Positions 35,337 through 45,676 are shown, numbered from the stretch's first letter. The stretch is 64,000 nucleotides of DNA from Imperialibacter sp040222815 (GCF_040222815.1 NZ_JAVKCH010000001.1:253492-317491), one strand, 5' to 3'. Notes: generated from the sequence alone by a model not told the origin. Made by a program: numbers and translations.

Positions 35337-36533
35337 TTAGAAAAGGACTTCATTTTTTAGTTCAAGAATACTTCCTTCTAAGCCGGGGGCATACCGACGG
35401 GCCCTCAAAAAACGATTGACATTGTATTCGTCATAATGCTCGTCATCTGGATCAACGCTGCTGACCCGTACCTGGCCTGACGCATGGATGAACTTTTTGT
35501 CACCGATCCACATGCCCACATGCACCACCCGTTCTTTCTTATCTGAAGTAGCTGGTGTGCCAAAAAACAACAGGTCACCTACTTCCAATTGATCAAATGG
35601 TTGCTCCGAGTCAACAGGCTGGCCAGCATGCACCTGCTGTGAGGCATCACGTGGAATCACCAGTCCATTCATGAAGTATACTGTCTTGGTAAAGCCGCTG
35701 CAATCCATTCCTTTGGAGGATGTGCCACCCCATAGATAGGGAGCGCCCATTAGTTGAAAAGCAATGTGTGTTAAATTATCGCCAGTGGGGTTCGCCTGTG
35801 CCAGCCAGCTGTCGACGGGCTTCGCTTCCTTTTTATTTACAAATGCTTCTCTTCCATCAGGGTATTTCACCTGATAGAAATCTTTCCCTTCGCTCACCAG
35901 CTCCAGCACGCAGCCCATGACCAGGTCGGACACCGGCTGAGCAGTGTCGCTGTCGGCTGTGTATGAAAACCCTGCAATCCGGGTGTAAATGATTTTTTCT
36001 CTGCCTTTCCAGGTTTCGAAACCAGCCTTATCAAGCACAACAAGACCACCATGGTCTACCCATGAAATGTACTTATCGGGCGTTTGCACCAGGTACCACT
36101 CGCCACTTTGCTTCAGCACGTTGAGCGGAGTGCCCAAAAGTGCCTGAGTGGCCAATTCACCGGAGTGGCGAGGATCCGAACGGATATTAGCGACAGAGTT
36201 GTTGACTAGCCCATAAATTTTTCCTTCCAATGCAGCCGACGGCAATACCTGAATGCTGTCAGTGACCGACAGCCCTTGGTCTTTTAGCGAGTCAAGCAGC
36301 GCTGCTTTTGCCTCGGGTATATTTGTTTCACCGGTTAATACGGTCTTTAATCCTTCATTTCGTGATGCCACCTGAAACAAAGCCACCCGTTTATCAGGAG
36401 CAAATTGCAGCCTCATTTCGGCAATTTTTTCGTCTGCAAAGGGTTCTTTCTGTTCTTCGCTGGTCGGCTTGCAACCTGCCACACATGCAGACAGCACAAT
36501 TATCGTAAAGAATGGCTTGATATACATTTTCAT
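35337..36533 (-). CDS. NlpC/P60 (C40) cell-wall peptidase lipoprotein with SH3 domains
   Basis: From ATG 36533 the protein is 398 residues. It starts with a lipoprotein signal (MKMYIKPFFTIIVLSACVAG, then Cys). The middle has bacterial SH3-like segments (VNNSVANIRSDPRHSGELA; TPLNVLKQSGEWYLVQTP). The C-terminal NlpC/P60 domain has the catalytic Cys in GMDCSGFTKTVYFMNGL near 277 and His in RVVHVGMWIGDKKFIHAS near 340. It probably cleaves peptide crosslinks in peptidoglycan at the envelope. It is a single gene, divergent from nhaC. Confidence 0.88.
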   Translation of the reverse strand: MKMYIKPFFTIIVLSACVAGCKPTSEEQKEPFADEKIAEMRLQFAPDKRVALFQVASRNEGLKTVLTGETNIPEAKAALLDSLKDQGLSVTDSIQVLPSAALEGKIYGLVNNSVANIRSDPRHSGELATQALLGTPLNVLKQSGEWYLVQTPDKYISWVDHGGLVVLDKAGFETWKGREKIIYTRIAGFSYTADSDTAQPVSDLVMGCVLELVSEGKDFYQVKYPDGREAFVNKKEAKPVDSWLAQANPTGDNLTHIAFQLMGAPYLWGGTSSKGMDCSGFTKTVYFMNGLVIPRDASQQVHAGQPVDSEQPFDQLEVGDLLFFGTPATSDKKERVVHVGMWIGDKKFIHASGQVRVSSVDPDDEHYDEYNVNRFLRARRYAPGLEGSILELKNEVLF

Positions 36534-36668
36534 AGTTTCTGATGACCGCTGTTTGGACAGAATAGGTCTTCTAGTTGAATTCAAAAACGATTTTACGCAT
36601 TAATCATATCAGCCACAATTTTTATAAAATCATTTAGTAGTTTTAGCTGACTACGATTAATTCAATAC

Positions 36669-38156
36669 ATGGATCACTACGGCTTTCTTTCGCTCCTCCC
36701 TCCTGTTATCGCTATTTTTCTCGCTATCCGCACCAAGCAGGTGTTTGTTGCGCTTGTCATAGGCATCTGGCTGGGCTACGTCATTCTGGCGGGGTGGAAT
36801 CCTTTCATAGGGTCGTTGAATACCGTGCAGGCGATGGTGGACGTATTCAAAGATGACGGAAACACCAGAACGGTGATTTTCACCTTGTTTATCGGCGCTC
36901 TGATTGCCTTCATTCAGCGATCCGGCGGCGTTGAAGGCTTCATCGTGTATGTGAACAAGAAAATGGAGAGCGCTCACAAGGACAACGCCGAGAAAAAAGG
37001 GCTGTATGTGAGACTACTGGCGGGTATAACCGGGATGCTCATTTTCGTGGAGTCCAATATTTCGGTACTTACTACAGGTACCTTATACAGACCCCTTTTT
37101 GATCAACTGAAGATTTCCAGAGAAAAACTGGCTTATATATGTGACTCTAGTTCTGCCCCTTCCTGTATCCTCATCCCTTTCAATGCCTGGGGAGCCTATA
37201 TCATGGGTTTGCTCCTTATGCAGGGTTTTGATCGGCCTTTTTCCACATTGTTTGCCTCGCTCCCATTTAATTTCTATCCGTTGCTGGCCGTTGCTTTTCT
37301 CTTTTGGATTATCATCACCAATAAAGATTTTGGGCCGATGAAAAAGGCCGAAACCAGGGCTCGTGTGGAGGGCAAAGTTATTGCAGATGGTGCCACGCCG
37401 ATGATATCAGAGGAGATTACCATCATAGCACCCATTGAGGGCAAGCCTCAGCGGGCCATCAATATGCTGGTGCCCATCGTGACCATGGTGGTGATGATGC
37501 CCATTTTTTTGGTTTATACCGGCTGGGGCAGCATCAACTGGTCGCAGCAGCCCGGTATGTTTGACGCCGTCTTCGAGGCCATAGGCGGTGGTTCAGGATC
37601 CGCTTCGGTTACTTATGCGGTTATCACTTCGCTGGCCGTAGCGGCTACCATGTATGGCTTGCAAGGCATCATGACTGGCAAAGAAATGATTAATCTGACG
37701 CTAAAAGGCATGAGCGGTATGATTTCCATGGCGTTGCTTATGGTGCTTGCCTTTGCCATTGGAAGCCTTTGCAAGACATTAGGTACGGGTTTTTACGTGG
37801 CCGAGGTAACAAAAAGCTGGTTGTCGCCAGCGCTGGTGCCTGCCATTGTTTTTGCAGTGAGTTGTTTCATTGCTTTTTCAACAGGTACCTCATGGGGCAC
37901 CTTTGCGATTATGATTTCCATTGCCGTACCCATGGCGCAGTCGTTCGGCACCGACCCTCATGTGGCCATAGCTGCCGCATTGGGTGGCGGTGTATTCGGC
38001 GACCACTGCTCTCCTATCTCCGACACGACCATGATTTCGTCAATGGCATCTGCTTCTGACCACATCGACCATGTGCGAACCCAGATGCCCTATGCACTTG
38101 TGGCTGGTGGCATCACAGTAGTGCTGTACGTCATTGTGGGTTTTGTGACGCTTTAA
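36669..38156 (+). CDS. NhaC-family Na+/H+ antiporter
   Basis: The 495-residue membrane protein has about 11-12 hydrophobic segments and belongs to the NhaC-like group: LLPPVIAIFLAIRTKQVFVA at the start, FVESNISVLTTGTLYRPLFD near 125, FSTGTSWGTFAIMISIAVPM near 402 and FGDHCSPISDTTMISSMAS near 443. It exports Na+ in exchange for protons, or possibly a related ion or organic solute. The next gene is an MBL hydrolase 74 bp downstream. Confidence 0.87.
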   Translation: MDHYGFLSLLPPVIAIFLAIRTKQVFVALVIGIWLGYVILAGWNPFIGSLNTVQAMVDVFKDDGNTRTVIFTLFIGALIAFIQRSGGVEGFIVYVNKKMESAHKDNAEKKGLYVRLLAGITGMLIFVESNISVLTTGTLYRPLFDQLKISREKLAYICDSSSAPSCILIPFNAWGAYIMGLLLMQGFDRPFSTLFASLPFNFYPLLAVAFLFWIIITNKDFGPMKKAETRARVEGKVIADGATPMISEEITIIAPIEGKPQRAINMLVPIVTMVVMMPIFLVYTGWGSINWSQQPGMFDAVFEAIGGGSGSASVTYAVITSLAVAATMYGLQGIMTGKEMINLTLKGMSGMISMALLMVLAFAIGSLCKTLGTGFYVAEVTKSWLSPALVPAIVFAVSCFIAFSTGTSWGTFAIMISIAVPMAQSFGTDPHVAIAAALGGGVFGDHCSPISDTTMISSMASASDHIDHVRTQMPYALVAGGITVVLYVIVGFVTL

Positions 38157-38230
38157 GGCCTAACAGACTGGTCAACATTTTTCTCTCATTTTTCGTATGG
38201 GATCATTTGTAACGCTATCCGGCTATTCAA

Positions 38231-38989
38231 ATGAGCTTTCATTTACTTGAGATTAAATTCAACTTCAATGGCACCGAAGAGGCCATTTACCCAACAGTTA
38301 TTCAGTCGGGCAGTGAAACCTTGCTCATCGACTGCGGCTACGAAGGCTTTCTGCCGAAGCTGGAAGAGGCCTTGTCTGAGGTCAACCTTTCCTTCAATGA
38401 ACTAACCGGCATTTTCGTCACCCATCATGATATTGATCACATGGGAGGCCTTTTCGAAATAAAGGCGAAGCACCCACACCTGAAGGTTTGGTCATCCGAC
38501 CAGGAAGCGGGGTATATCGACGGTAGCAAAAAGTCGCTCAGACTGACCCAGGCTGAAGACACCTATGATCAGCTCCCGGAGTCTTACAAAGAAGGCGCAC
38601 GCTATTTTATTGACCAATTAAAGCGAATGAAAGCTGTTCCGGTCGATGAAGTTTTTGGGCTGAGTAACGAAGCCGAGTTGCTGGAAGGAGTTGAGATTAT
38701 TCATACGCCTGGCCACATGCCAGGCCATATTTCCCTCTATTTGAAGGATAGCCATACCCTGATAGCCGCAGATGCCGTGGTGGTGGAAAATGGGGAGCTG
38801 GAAATCGCCAACCCTCAATTCACTCTTGACATGCCAGCAGCTCTTGCGTCTGTTGGCAAACTTGAGAGCTTGGTGATAGACAAGCTGGTTTGCTACCACG
38901 GCGGCTTGCTTGACAAAGATGTTAATGCCAAGCTCTTAAAGCTCACAAAACGGTATGAGAAAAGCCAGGAGAAGGCAAATACATACTAA
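38231..38989 (+). CDS. MBL-fold metallo-hydrolase
   Basis: The 252-residue protein has the metallo-beta-lactamase fold: the metal motif THHDIDHMGG near 64-73, the second histidine in HTPGHMPGHISLYL near 160, LIAADAVVVENGE near 178, and a final histidine in CYHGGLL near 221. The substrate is unknown; lactonase or glyoxalase II-like activities are possible. It is 74 bp after nhaC and converges with the large histidine kinase gene (10-bp gap). Confidence 0.85.
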   Translation: MSFHLLEIKFNFNGTEEAIYPTVIQSGSETLLIDCGYEGFLPKLEEALSEVNLSFNELTGIFVTHHDIDHMGGLFEIKAKHPHLKVWSSDQEAGYIDGSKKSLRLTQAEDTYDQLPESYKEGARYFIDQLKRMKAVPVDEVFGLSNEAELLEGVEIIHTPGHMPGHISLYLKDSHTLIAADAVVVENGELEIANPQFTLDMPAALASVGKLESLVIDKLVCYHGGLLDKDVNAKLLKLTKRYEKSQEKANTY

Positions 38990-38999
38990 CCGGCACTAA

Positions 39000-41900
39000 T
39001 CAGGTTGTTACACTCATAGTCGACACTTTCCTGAGCAATACAACGAGTTCTTCTACCTTTATCGGCTTGCTGATATAGTCGTCCATACCTGCGGCAATGC
39101 AAATATCGCTGTCGCCCTGCATGGCATTTGCTGTCATGGCCACAATAATTGGCTGCTCTCCGGTCATCTGTCGTATTTGTTTTGTGGCCTCAAGGCCATC
39201 GAGTACGGGCATTTGTACATCCATGAACACGAGATCAAATGCACCCTCAAGCACAGCATCCACTGCCTCCTGGCCATTTTGAACAATTACAGGGCTGTAC
39301 CCGAGCTTGCTCAGCACCCGCTCCGCCAGTTTTTGGTTGACCAGGTTATCCTCGGCGATTAGTACATTGAGAGCGTGCGATTTCGAAAACTCAACGTTTA
39401 ACTGGTTGGATGGGGTTGGCTCTTCCTTAGTTTTCGTCGTCATGCCCTTTAACTGATCAATAATTGCTTTGTAAAGCACACTCTGACGAACCGGCTTGGT
39501 GAGCACGGCAGCAAACAGGTCTGTGTACGTCTTGTGATGATCGTTGCCCAAAGAACTCAAGAGGATAATGGGTGTATCCTTGTTTAGCTTTTTTAAGCCT
39601 GTTGCGAGGGTCACTCCGTCCATTTCCGGCATATGCATGTCGGTGATGATGAGGTCGAAAGCGCCTTCTCGTTTCACCAGCTCCAGGGCTTCGGTACCCG
39701 AAGTAGCAACTGAAGCAGCCAACTTCCACAGCTCAAGCTGGTTACTCAAAATTTTTAAATTCGTTGAATTATCATCAATTACAAGCACCTTCTTTCCCTC
39801 CAAACCTGCAACATTGAAATGCACATAGGTTCGCAGCGCCTGCTGGCTTACCCCAACGACTATGTTGAAGGAAAATACCGTGCCAATGCCAGGAGTGCTT
39901 TGCACTTCAATTTTTCCACCCATCAGCCCAACAAGTCTTTCGCAGATCACCAGCCCAAGACCAGTTCCCCCATACTCACGGGTAGTTGAGCTATCGACCT
40001 GTGAAAATGGCTTAAAAAGGCGTTCTATCTTGTCTTCTTGTATTCCAATGCCAGTGTCACTTACATCAATTTGAAGTCCCACTTTTCCATTGGAGCCTTG
40101 TCCCAGTTTTACATTGACGAAAATTTCTCCGTCCTTGGTGAATTTGATAGCATTGCTAACCAGGTTTACCAATACCTGTTTCAATCGGTGACTATCCCCC
40201 ACTACTTGCGTAGGCACATTGTAGCCAATTTGGTAGATGAGGTCAAGCCCTGCCACAGTCGCTCTGTTAGCGAACATGTCCAGCACTTCTTCGATACAGT
40301 TTCTGAGGTCAAAGTCCTTTTCTTCGAGCTCGATATTGCCGGACTCTATTTTTGAGAAATCGAGAATGTCATTAATAACGCTCAAAAGGCCTTCACCGCA
40401 AATCTTGATTGTTTCTGAATATTCCTTTTGCTCATCGTCGAGGGAAGTTTCTGCTAAAAGAGAGGCCATCCCCAACACACCATTCAACGGTGTTCGTATT
40501 TCATGACTCATAGTAGCCAGGAAAACGCTTTTGGCTTTGTTGGCCTTTTCTGCCTCCAGCCTGGCCTCACGCTCCTGATTAGTAGAAGTTTCCAATTGCC
40601 TCGTGCGTTCTTCCACCTGCTTTTCAAGCCGCAGCTTTTGGCTCCTTACTCTGCCCATTTTAATTCTGTAGTAGCTGACCAGAAGAATAACAACGCCAAT
40701 AACTGAAGATATTTTGAACCACCACGTCAGCCAAAAAGGTGGAAGAATTTCAATTTCAAGCTTAGCTACATTTTCTGACCAATTACCTTCGTTGTCCAAT
40801 CCCTTGACCAAAAAGATGTAGTTGCCTGGATCCAGGTTGGTGTACGTGGCGGAATTTTTATTACCAACTTTATTCCACTCCTCATCAAACCCTTCCAGCA
40901 TATACTGGTACTGCTTCCTTTCGGAGGTGGTGTAGTTAAGTGACGCAAATTCAATGGTTAACACGGCTTGCTCAAATGAAAGAATCACCTTGTCGGCCTC
41001 GGTAATATGACGTTTCAGCTGGTACTTGCTTTTGTCGGCAGCAGATATGGGCAGTTCTTCATTGAACACCTTGAAACTTGTCAAAACTATTGGAGGATCG
41101 AACGAAACGCTTTCTATGCTGTCCGGGTCAAAAACATTGAAACCATCATTTCCCCCGAAATAGAACATTCCGTTGCTGGACCTGAGGTAAGCGTGGTCCT
41201 TAAATTCCGCTTTCTGGAGTCCATCGGAGGCCGTGTAGTTTTTTATTTCCTTTTTGCCCGGGTTATATTTCGAAATACCGCCATTGGTGCCTATCCAAAG
41301 GTTGCCTAGCTCGTCTTCAATCACACCACCTACTGTGTTGTTCAGCAACCCATTTGCCGTCTGAATAACTTCGACAGACTGCCCGGTCTTGTCTACTATG
41401 TTTAGTCCATTGTCGGTACTCACAAGTATGTTGCCCCTGGAGTCTTTGGTAAGATTCGATATCATATTGCTTGATATCTTGCCATTGTCAAACAACGAGA
41501 ACTCCATTGTCTGTCTGTTAAGAATGTTCACTCCTCCACCGTGGGTGCCAATCAATAGATTGCCCATCTCATCTTCCAGAAACGACGTTACATTGATATT
41601 CGAAAGGCTTTTTGAATTACCTTCTTCGACGACAAATCGCTCAAAACCGTTAGATTCCTTGTCGAATCGGTTCAGCCCTCCATGGTAGGTACCAACCCAA
41701 ACAGTTCCTTCGTGGTCCTGGTACAAGCTCCATACATTATTGCTACTGAGGCTGTTCGGGTCAGCAGGGTCGTTCTTGTAATGCGTAAAAGTGTTTTTCT
41801 TTCTATTGAATACTGTAAGTCCATCGCCCCAGGTTCCAATCCAAAGGTTGTCCTCATCGTCCTTGATCACCGTGAGCACATAGTTTCCGCAGATAGTATT

Positions 41901-43151
41901 GGGATCTCCTTCGACGTGCTCGTAATGAACAAAGGACTTATCCGCTTCATTGAACAAATTCAGCCCACCACCATCGGTGCCAATCCAAACATTTCCTTCG
42001 TCTTCCTCAAGAAAACAGAGTACCATATTGTTGCTAAGGCTGTTGGTTGACTGATTGTGCTGATAGTGGCCAAATTTGTTAACATCCTTGTCGACAAAAT
42101 TTACGCCACCATTGAACGTCCCAATCCACATGGTTCCTTTGGCGTCTGTGAGAAAGGACCAAATTGAATTGCTTTTCAGACCAAACTCGCCTTCGCTCTT
42201 AGCGTAGTCAACATAGGTGCCTGCTGTGGGGTCGTAAATCACAAGCGATCCGTTCTCGTGGCCGATCCAAATATTCCCTTCATCGTCTTCTCCAAGGGCA
42301 TGAATCATTTCGTTACCCATTCTTTTTTGGGTTTGAACCTTGCTTACTTTCCCGCTTTCGTAGTCAAATAAATGCAAGCCGCCGCCACCCGTACCAATCC
42401 ATAGTCTTCCCTTTTTATCCTGATAAATTGCCCTGACATAATTGCTGGCCAATGGGGAGGTTGAGTCAGCCGGATCGTTGGCAAAGTGAGTAAATGTTGA
42501 ATTTTTTCTATCCAAAAGGTTAAGTCCGCCTTTGTTTGTCCCGACCCAAACGTTATCGTCTTTGTCGACATATACCGCCTCCACATTCTTGTCACTTAAC
42601 GTCCGGCTGTCGGCGGGGTCGTGACTGTAGTGGGTGAACTTTTGCGTCCTTTTGTCAAAAAACTCGAGCCCAGAACTCTCTGTGCCTATCCAAAGGTTAC
42701 CCTGGCGATCCTGGGCCAAACTGACGGCAATGTTACTGGCAATGCTTTCAGGATCGTTACTGTTGTGTTGAAACCTTTGAAAACTATCGGCAAACCTGTC
42801 GTACCTATTTAGCCCTCCACCTTCCGTGGTTATCCACAGATTATGATTTTCATCTTCTACAATACCAGTTATCAGATTGGCGCCCAGGGTGGTACTGTCT
42901 TTAGTGTCATGGCTGTAAACGGTAAAATTATAGCCATCATACTTGTTGAGCCCGTCACGGGTACCAAACCAAAGGAAACCACGGCTGTCCTGCAGAATGC
43001 AGATAACATTGGTATTGGAAAGACCGTCGTCAATGCTAAGCTGGCCAAATTTAAAGTTTTTGTTTTGGGCCACCAGAAGGTCAGATGAAAGCAGAAGCAT
43101 GGCAAAAACAAGTGCCAAAGGTCGCAGTGAGAGTGCAAGTGAATATTTCAT
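39000..43151 (-). CDS. Propeller-type hybrid histidine kinase with two receiver domains
   Basis: From ATG 43151 the product is about 1383 residues. It has a signal peptide, then a periplasmic two-bladed Reg_prop propeller (about 30-700, many repeats of the GxWIGTxxGGL type), a Y_Y_Y domain (about 730-800) and a membrane helix near 815-835. The kinase follows: phospho-His in MSHEIRTPLNGVLG near 883, HATPase (NAIKFTKDGEIF, DTGIGIQ, GGTGLGL), then two REC domains with DMHMPEMDG near 1168 and DVQMPVLDG near 1310. Unlike many Bacteroidota relatives it has no C-terminal AraC DNA-binding domain. An HPt-like gene lies just upstream. Confidence 0.92.
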   Translation of the reverse strand: MKYSLALSLRPLALVFAMLLLSSDLLVAQNKNFKFGQLSIDDGLSNTNVICILQDSRGFLWFGTRDGLNKYDGYNFTVYSHDTKDSTTLGANLITGIVEDENHNLWITTEGGGLNRYDRFADSFQRFQHNSNDPESIASNIAVSLAQDRQGNLWIGTESSGLEFFDKRTQKFTHYSHDPADSRTLSDKNVEAVYVDKDDNVWVGTNKGGLNLLDRKNSTFTHFANDPADSTSPLASNYVRAIYQDKKGRLWIGTGGGGLHLFDYESGKVSKVQTQKRMGNEMIHALGEDDEGNIWIGHENGSLVIYDPTAGTYVDYAKSEGEFGLKSNSIWSFLTDAKGTMWIGTFNGGVNFVDKDVNKFGHYQHNQSTNSLSNNMVLCFLEEDEGNVWIGTDGGGLNLFNEADKSFVHYEHVEGDPNTICGNYVLTVIKDDEDNLWIGTWGDGLTVFNRKKNTFTHYKNDPADPNSLSSNNVWSLYQDHEGTVWVGTYHGGLNRFDKESNGFERFVVEEGNSKSLSNINVTSFLEDEMGNLLIGTHGGGVNILNRQTMEFSLFDNGKISSNMISNLTKDSRGNILVSTDNGLNIVDKTGQSVEVIQTANGLLNNTVGGVIEDELGNLWIGTNGGISKYNPGKKEIKNYTASDGLQKAEFKDHAYLRSSNGMFYFGGNDGFNVFDPDSIESVSFDPPIVLTSFKVFNEELPISAADKSKYQLKRHITEADKVILSFEQAVLTIEFASLNYTTSERKQYQYMLEGFDEEWNKVGNKNSATYTNLDPGNYIFLVKGLDNEGNWSENVAKLEIEILPPFWLTWWFKISSVIGVVILLVSYYRIKMGRVRSQKLRLEKQVEERTRQLETSTNQEREARLEAEKANKAKSVFLATMSHEIRTPLNGVLGMASLLAETSLDDEQKEYSETIKICGEGLLSVINDILDFSKIESGNIELEEKDFDLRNCIEEVLDMFANRATVAGLDLIYQIGYNVPTQVVGDSHRLKQVLVNLVSNAIKFTKDGEIFVNVKLGQGSNGKVGLQIDVSDTGIGIQEDKIERLFKPFSQVDSSTTREYGGTGLGLVICERLVGLMGGKIEVQSTPGIGTVFSFNIVVGVSQQALRTYVHFNVAGLEGKKVLVIDDNSTNLKILSNQLELWKLAASVATSGTEALELVKREGAFDLIITDMHMPEMDGVTLATGLKKLNKDTPIILLSSLGNDHHKTYTDLFAAVLTKPVRQSVLYKAIIDQLKGMTTKTKEEPTPSNQLNVEFSKSHALNVLIAEDNLVNQKLAERVLSKLGYSPVIVQNGQEAVDAVLEGAFDLVFMDVQMPVLDGLEATKQIRQMTGEQPIIVAMTANAMQGDSDICIAAGMDDYISKPIKVEELVVLLRKVSTMSVTT

Positions 43152-43203
43152 AAGAGAGTGTAGGGTGAGTGCAGGAGGTACAATGTGTTGCAAGGAGTCG
43201 GTG

Positions 43204-43569
43204 CTAAGTTATGTCTGCCTCCAGTTCGATATCTATTGCCAATTGAAGCAAGGCTGCGCTGAGTGTGGAAGTGTAACGAGCGATCAGCACTGGATGCTGA
43301 GCGTAAAATGCGTCTTTAACCTTCTCGATTAATCTATTTAATTCGTCATCATTAATCATATCGATACTTACAGTAACCTTATGACATATTGTTGTGAAGG
43401 TTGCCAGATCTCCAGTCTGAGCTGACTCTTGTAATGCTTTATGAAGCTCCTTTACATTGTCAATCAGGAGAAAGCACAGTTCTTTTTTAAATTCCTGATC
43501 ATTGTCTGCATAAAGTTCAAAGTCGATATTCAGTGACTTTGGCTGTTCGATCGATGTTGATGTGTTCAT
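43204..43569 (-). CDS. HPt-like phosphotransfer protein
   Basis: This 121-residue all-helical protein has a candidate phospho-histidine in FTTICHKVTVSIDMI near residue 79, framed by helices (EFKKELCFLLIDNVKELHKA and NDDELNRLIEKVKDAFYAQH), as in HPt domains. The usual Lys-Gly after the histidine is only partly kept. It is 52 bp upstream of the hybrid kinase start on the same strand, so it probably accepts phosphate from the kinase's receiver domains. Its status as HPt is an inference. Confidence 0.65.
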   Translation of the reverse strand: MNTSTSIEQPKSLNIDFELYADNDQEFKKELCFLLIDNVKELHKALQESAQTGDLATFTTICHKVTVSIDMINDDELNRLIEKVKDAFYAQHPVLIARYTSTLSAALLQLAIDIELEADIT

Positions 43570-43907
43570 ATCATTAATTTAAGAGAGGCAAGTTATTTAT
43601 GTTTGGCGCAAGGAGTGAAAACCATAGTCGACCAATTCATGCGATTATACCTAAATTATATGACCGTAAATTTACAAGCCGCCCGGGGGGCATTTTTTGG
43701 TTTACACGGGTGTTTCTTACATCCGTAGTTAAATCGCTCTAAACGAAGGAATTGGGGACGATCACCGAAAGGGGAAGGAATTAGCACTATTTTGGCGCTT
43801 CTCACAGCACTTGTTGAGTTCCCTCATCAGGCACAAACCTTTAAATGAAGACAGAAAGGTTACATGTTCGACCAGGCTTTATCTGATGTGCCAGTGACCT
43901 GAAAACG

Positions 43908-43934
43908 AAAAAAAGCCACCCCTTTCGAGGCAGC
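43908..43934 (-). terminator. Terminator after the S10 peptidase gene (minus strand)
   Basis: On the minus strand an 8-bp stem with G-U pairs and a GAAA tetraloop (43934-43915) is followed by seven T (43914-43908). It lies 26 bp beyond the S10 stop at 43960. The remaining stretch up to the HPt gene (43570-43907) shows no gene; it contains a GC-rich patch near 43680. Confidence 0.75.
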
Positions 43935-43959
43935 TCCACTCTATAAACTCACTGGGTAA

Positions 43960-45465
43960 TTAATATTTAGCAGGCTTGTTGGGGCCTGGCAGCGATTTCT
44001 GAATAAAGTCTCTGATGTGGTCATTCGAAGTCACCAAATCTTCAGCCCTCAGGTACATCATGTGGCCGCTTCTGTAGCCCTCCCAGCGCAGTCTGTCCTT
44101 CAGCTTACCACTGGGATCCATTTGCCACATCGAATACTTGGCGTTGAAGTAGTCGGTGCCACCATCGTAATAGCCTGACTGGATCATTACATGCATATAA
44201 GGGTTCTGAGCCATGGCCTGGCGAAGATTCTCGCCGGTTTGATCGCCGCTTCTGTCCCATGGGTGCACTGGCCCGAAAAGGTTGTATTGTAAATCTGTTT
44301 TGAATTTAAGTACGTCTCTCAGGTAATAGTTAATCGCAGGAGCAAACTCGTGGTTCCACATGGTTAAAGCCGGGTCGTAGTCACGGCGGTCGCCGGCATC
44401 TTGCCTGTCAATTCCTTTGTAGCGGCTGTCGAGCCTGCCGACTGTCATTCCCTGATCCCTCAGAAGCTCTTTCCAGTAGACACTGGTAGGTATCGCCAAA
44501 TTGTGCTGAAGTAGCACCGACTCCTTTATGCCAGAGTATCTGGACATTTTAGCGGCCACTTCTTTCCTTTTTGCTTCAGTGATAAACCCACCTCTCGTCA
44601 TAGCTGGAATCACCTCGTCGATGGTGTATGCTTCAACTTCGGGTAAAATATCATCAAGGTCTTTGGCCTGTAAATCGGCGGGAAGCATTTTATGGTACCA
44701 GGCAGTAGCGGCATAGTAAGGCAGGTACAACGCATCATGCACGGGGCCATCACGGTCAATTCCAAGACCTGTAGGTGATACAAGAATCACCCCATTAAAG
44801 TACATCCAATGTGCGTTTTGCAGCTCCAATGCCAAACCTGAAACCCTGGTGGTGCCGTAGCTCTCTCCAATGATGTATTTGGGTGACGACCATCTGCTTA
44901 CTCTCGACACAAACACATCCAGCCAGTCGGCCAGGTATTTGATGTCGGCATTCACACCAAAAAACACTGACTTCTCTGCTTTTGGATCCAGTATGCGGGA
45001 AAACCCAGTGTTTACAGGATCGATATAAACAATGTCGGCCACATCGAGAATCGAATTAGGGTTCTCCTTCACACCATATGGCTGTAGAGGATAACCTTCA
45101 CTGTCGATATTCAATACCACCGGACCAGTGTAAGCGATGTGCATCCACACCGATGCTGAGCCAGGCCCGCCGTTGAACGAAATCACGAGCGGTCTGTTGG
45201 CCTTGTTCGTGATGTCAGTTCTTTCATAATAAGTGTAAAACATGGAGGCTATCACTTTGCCATCCTCACTCCATACTGGCTGAGTACCCGCTGTAGCTTT
45301 GTATGGAATTCTCTTGCCTTTTATTGTTACCTCATGGGTGGTAGTGACCGCCGACTCTGCTGGCAAGGTTCTTTCCGGCATCGCTGTCGCTTTCTCCTGG
45401 GCTCTGGCCACGGAAGCAGCACAGAAGACTAGCAGCAAACTTCTTAAAAGTATCTTTTTCATCAT
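43960..45465 (-). CDS. S10-family serine carboxypeptidase, secreted
   Basis: The protein is 501 residues (500 from the second ATG at 45462) with a signal peptide (KKILLRSLLLVFCAASVARA). It has S10 motifs: SFNGGPGSASVWMHIAYTGP near 93, the nucleophile in IIGESYGTTRVSGLALEL near 197, the catalytic Asp region in QSGYYDGGTDYFNAKYSMWQ and His in YRSGHMMYLR near 470. It removes residues from the C-terminus of peptides outside the cytoplasm. It is a single gene bounded by terminators at 43908-43934 and 45609-45656. Confidence 0.9.
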   Translation of the reverse strand: MMKKILLRSLLLVFCAASVARAQEKATAMPERTLPAESAVTTTHEVTIKGKRIPYKATAGTQPVWSEDGKVIASMFYTYYERTDITNKANRPLVISFNGGPGSASVWMHIAYTGPVVLNIDSEGYPLQPYGVKENPNSILDVADIVYIDPVNTGFSRILDPKAEKSVFFGVNADIKYLADWLDVFVSRVSRWSSPKYIIGESYGTTRVSGLALELQNAHWMYFNGVILVSPTGLGIDRDGPVHDALYLPYYAATAWYHKMLPADLQAKDLDDILPEVEAYTIDEVIPAMTRGGFITEAKRKEVAAKMSRYSGIKESVLLQHNLAIPTSVYWKELLRDQGMTVGRLDSRYKGIDRQDAGDRRDYDPALTMWNHEFAPAINYYLRDVLKFKTDLQYNLFGPVHPWDRSGDQTGENLRQAMAQNPYMHVMIQSGYYDGGTDYFNAKYSMWQMDPSGKLKDRLRWEGYRSGHMMYLRAEDLVTSNDHIRDFIQKSLPGPNKPAKY

Positions 45466-45608
45466 GATTGGTAAATGATAGTTGATTTAAGTCCCCGAAA
45501 AATAGACATATGTAAAGTTCGTTTGCTCAGAATCTTGATAGAAATCTCCTTGAGATGTTGAGTGGTAGCCACTGATGGAAGAATGTGCAACGGGCACTCA
45601 AAAAATGA

Positions 45609-45656
45609 AGCTGCCCCGAAAGCTCAAGTCAGTGTCTTGGCTTTTGGGGCAGCTTT
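45609..45656. terminator. Long-stem bidirectional terminator
   Basis: Arms of about 20 bp (45609-45629 and 45637-45656; core AAGCTGCCCC / GGGGCAGCTT) with two mismatches are followed by TTTTCCTTTTTT on the plus strand and CATTTTTT on the minus strand. It ends the transcript of the BNR-repeat gene that stops at 45677. Confidence 0.8.
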
Positions 45657-45676
45657 TCCTTTTTTGTCAGTACTTT

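Noticed and set aside
36657..36977. 106-codon minus-strand open frame
   Set aside because: It is antisense to the first membrane segments of the NhaC-type antiporter.
40000..43100. Repeated motifs at the DNA level in the kinase gene
   Set aside because: They are explained by the Reg_prop protein repeats, not by a DNA repeat element.
43676..43702. GC-rich patch with inverted character followed by T-run
   Set aside because: The stem has a central mismatch and almost no loop, and no plus-strand gene ends before it, so it was not called a terminator.
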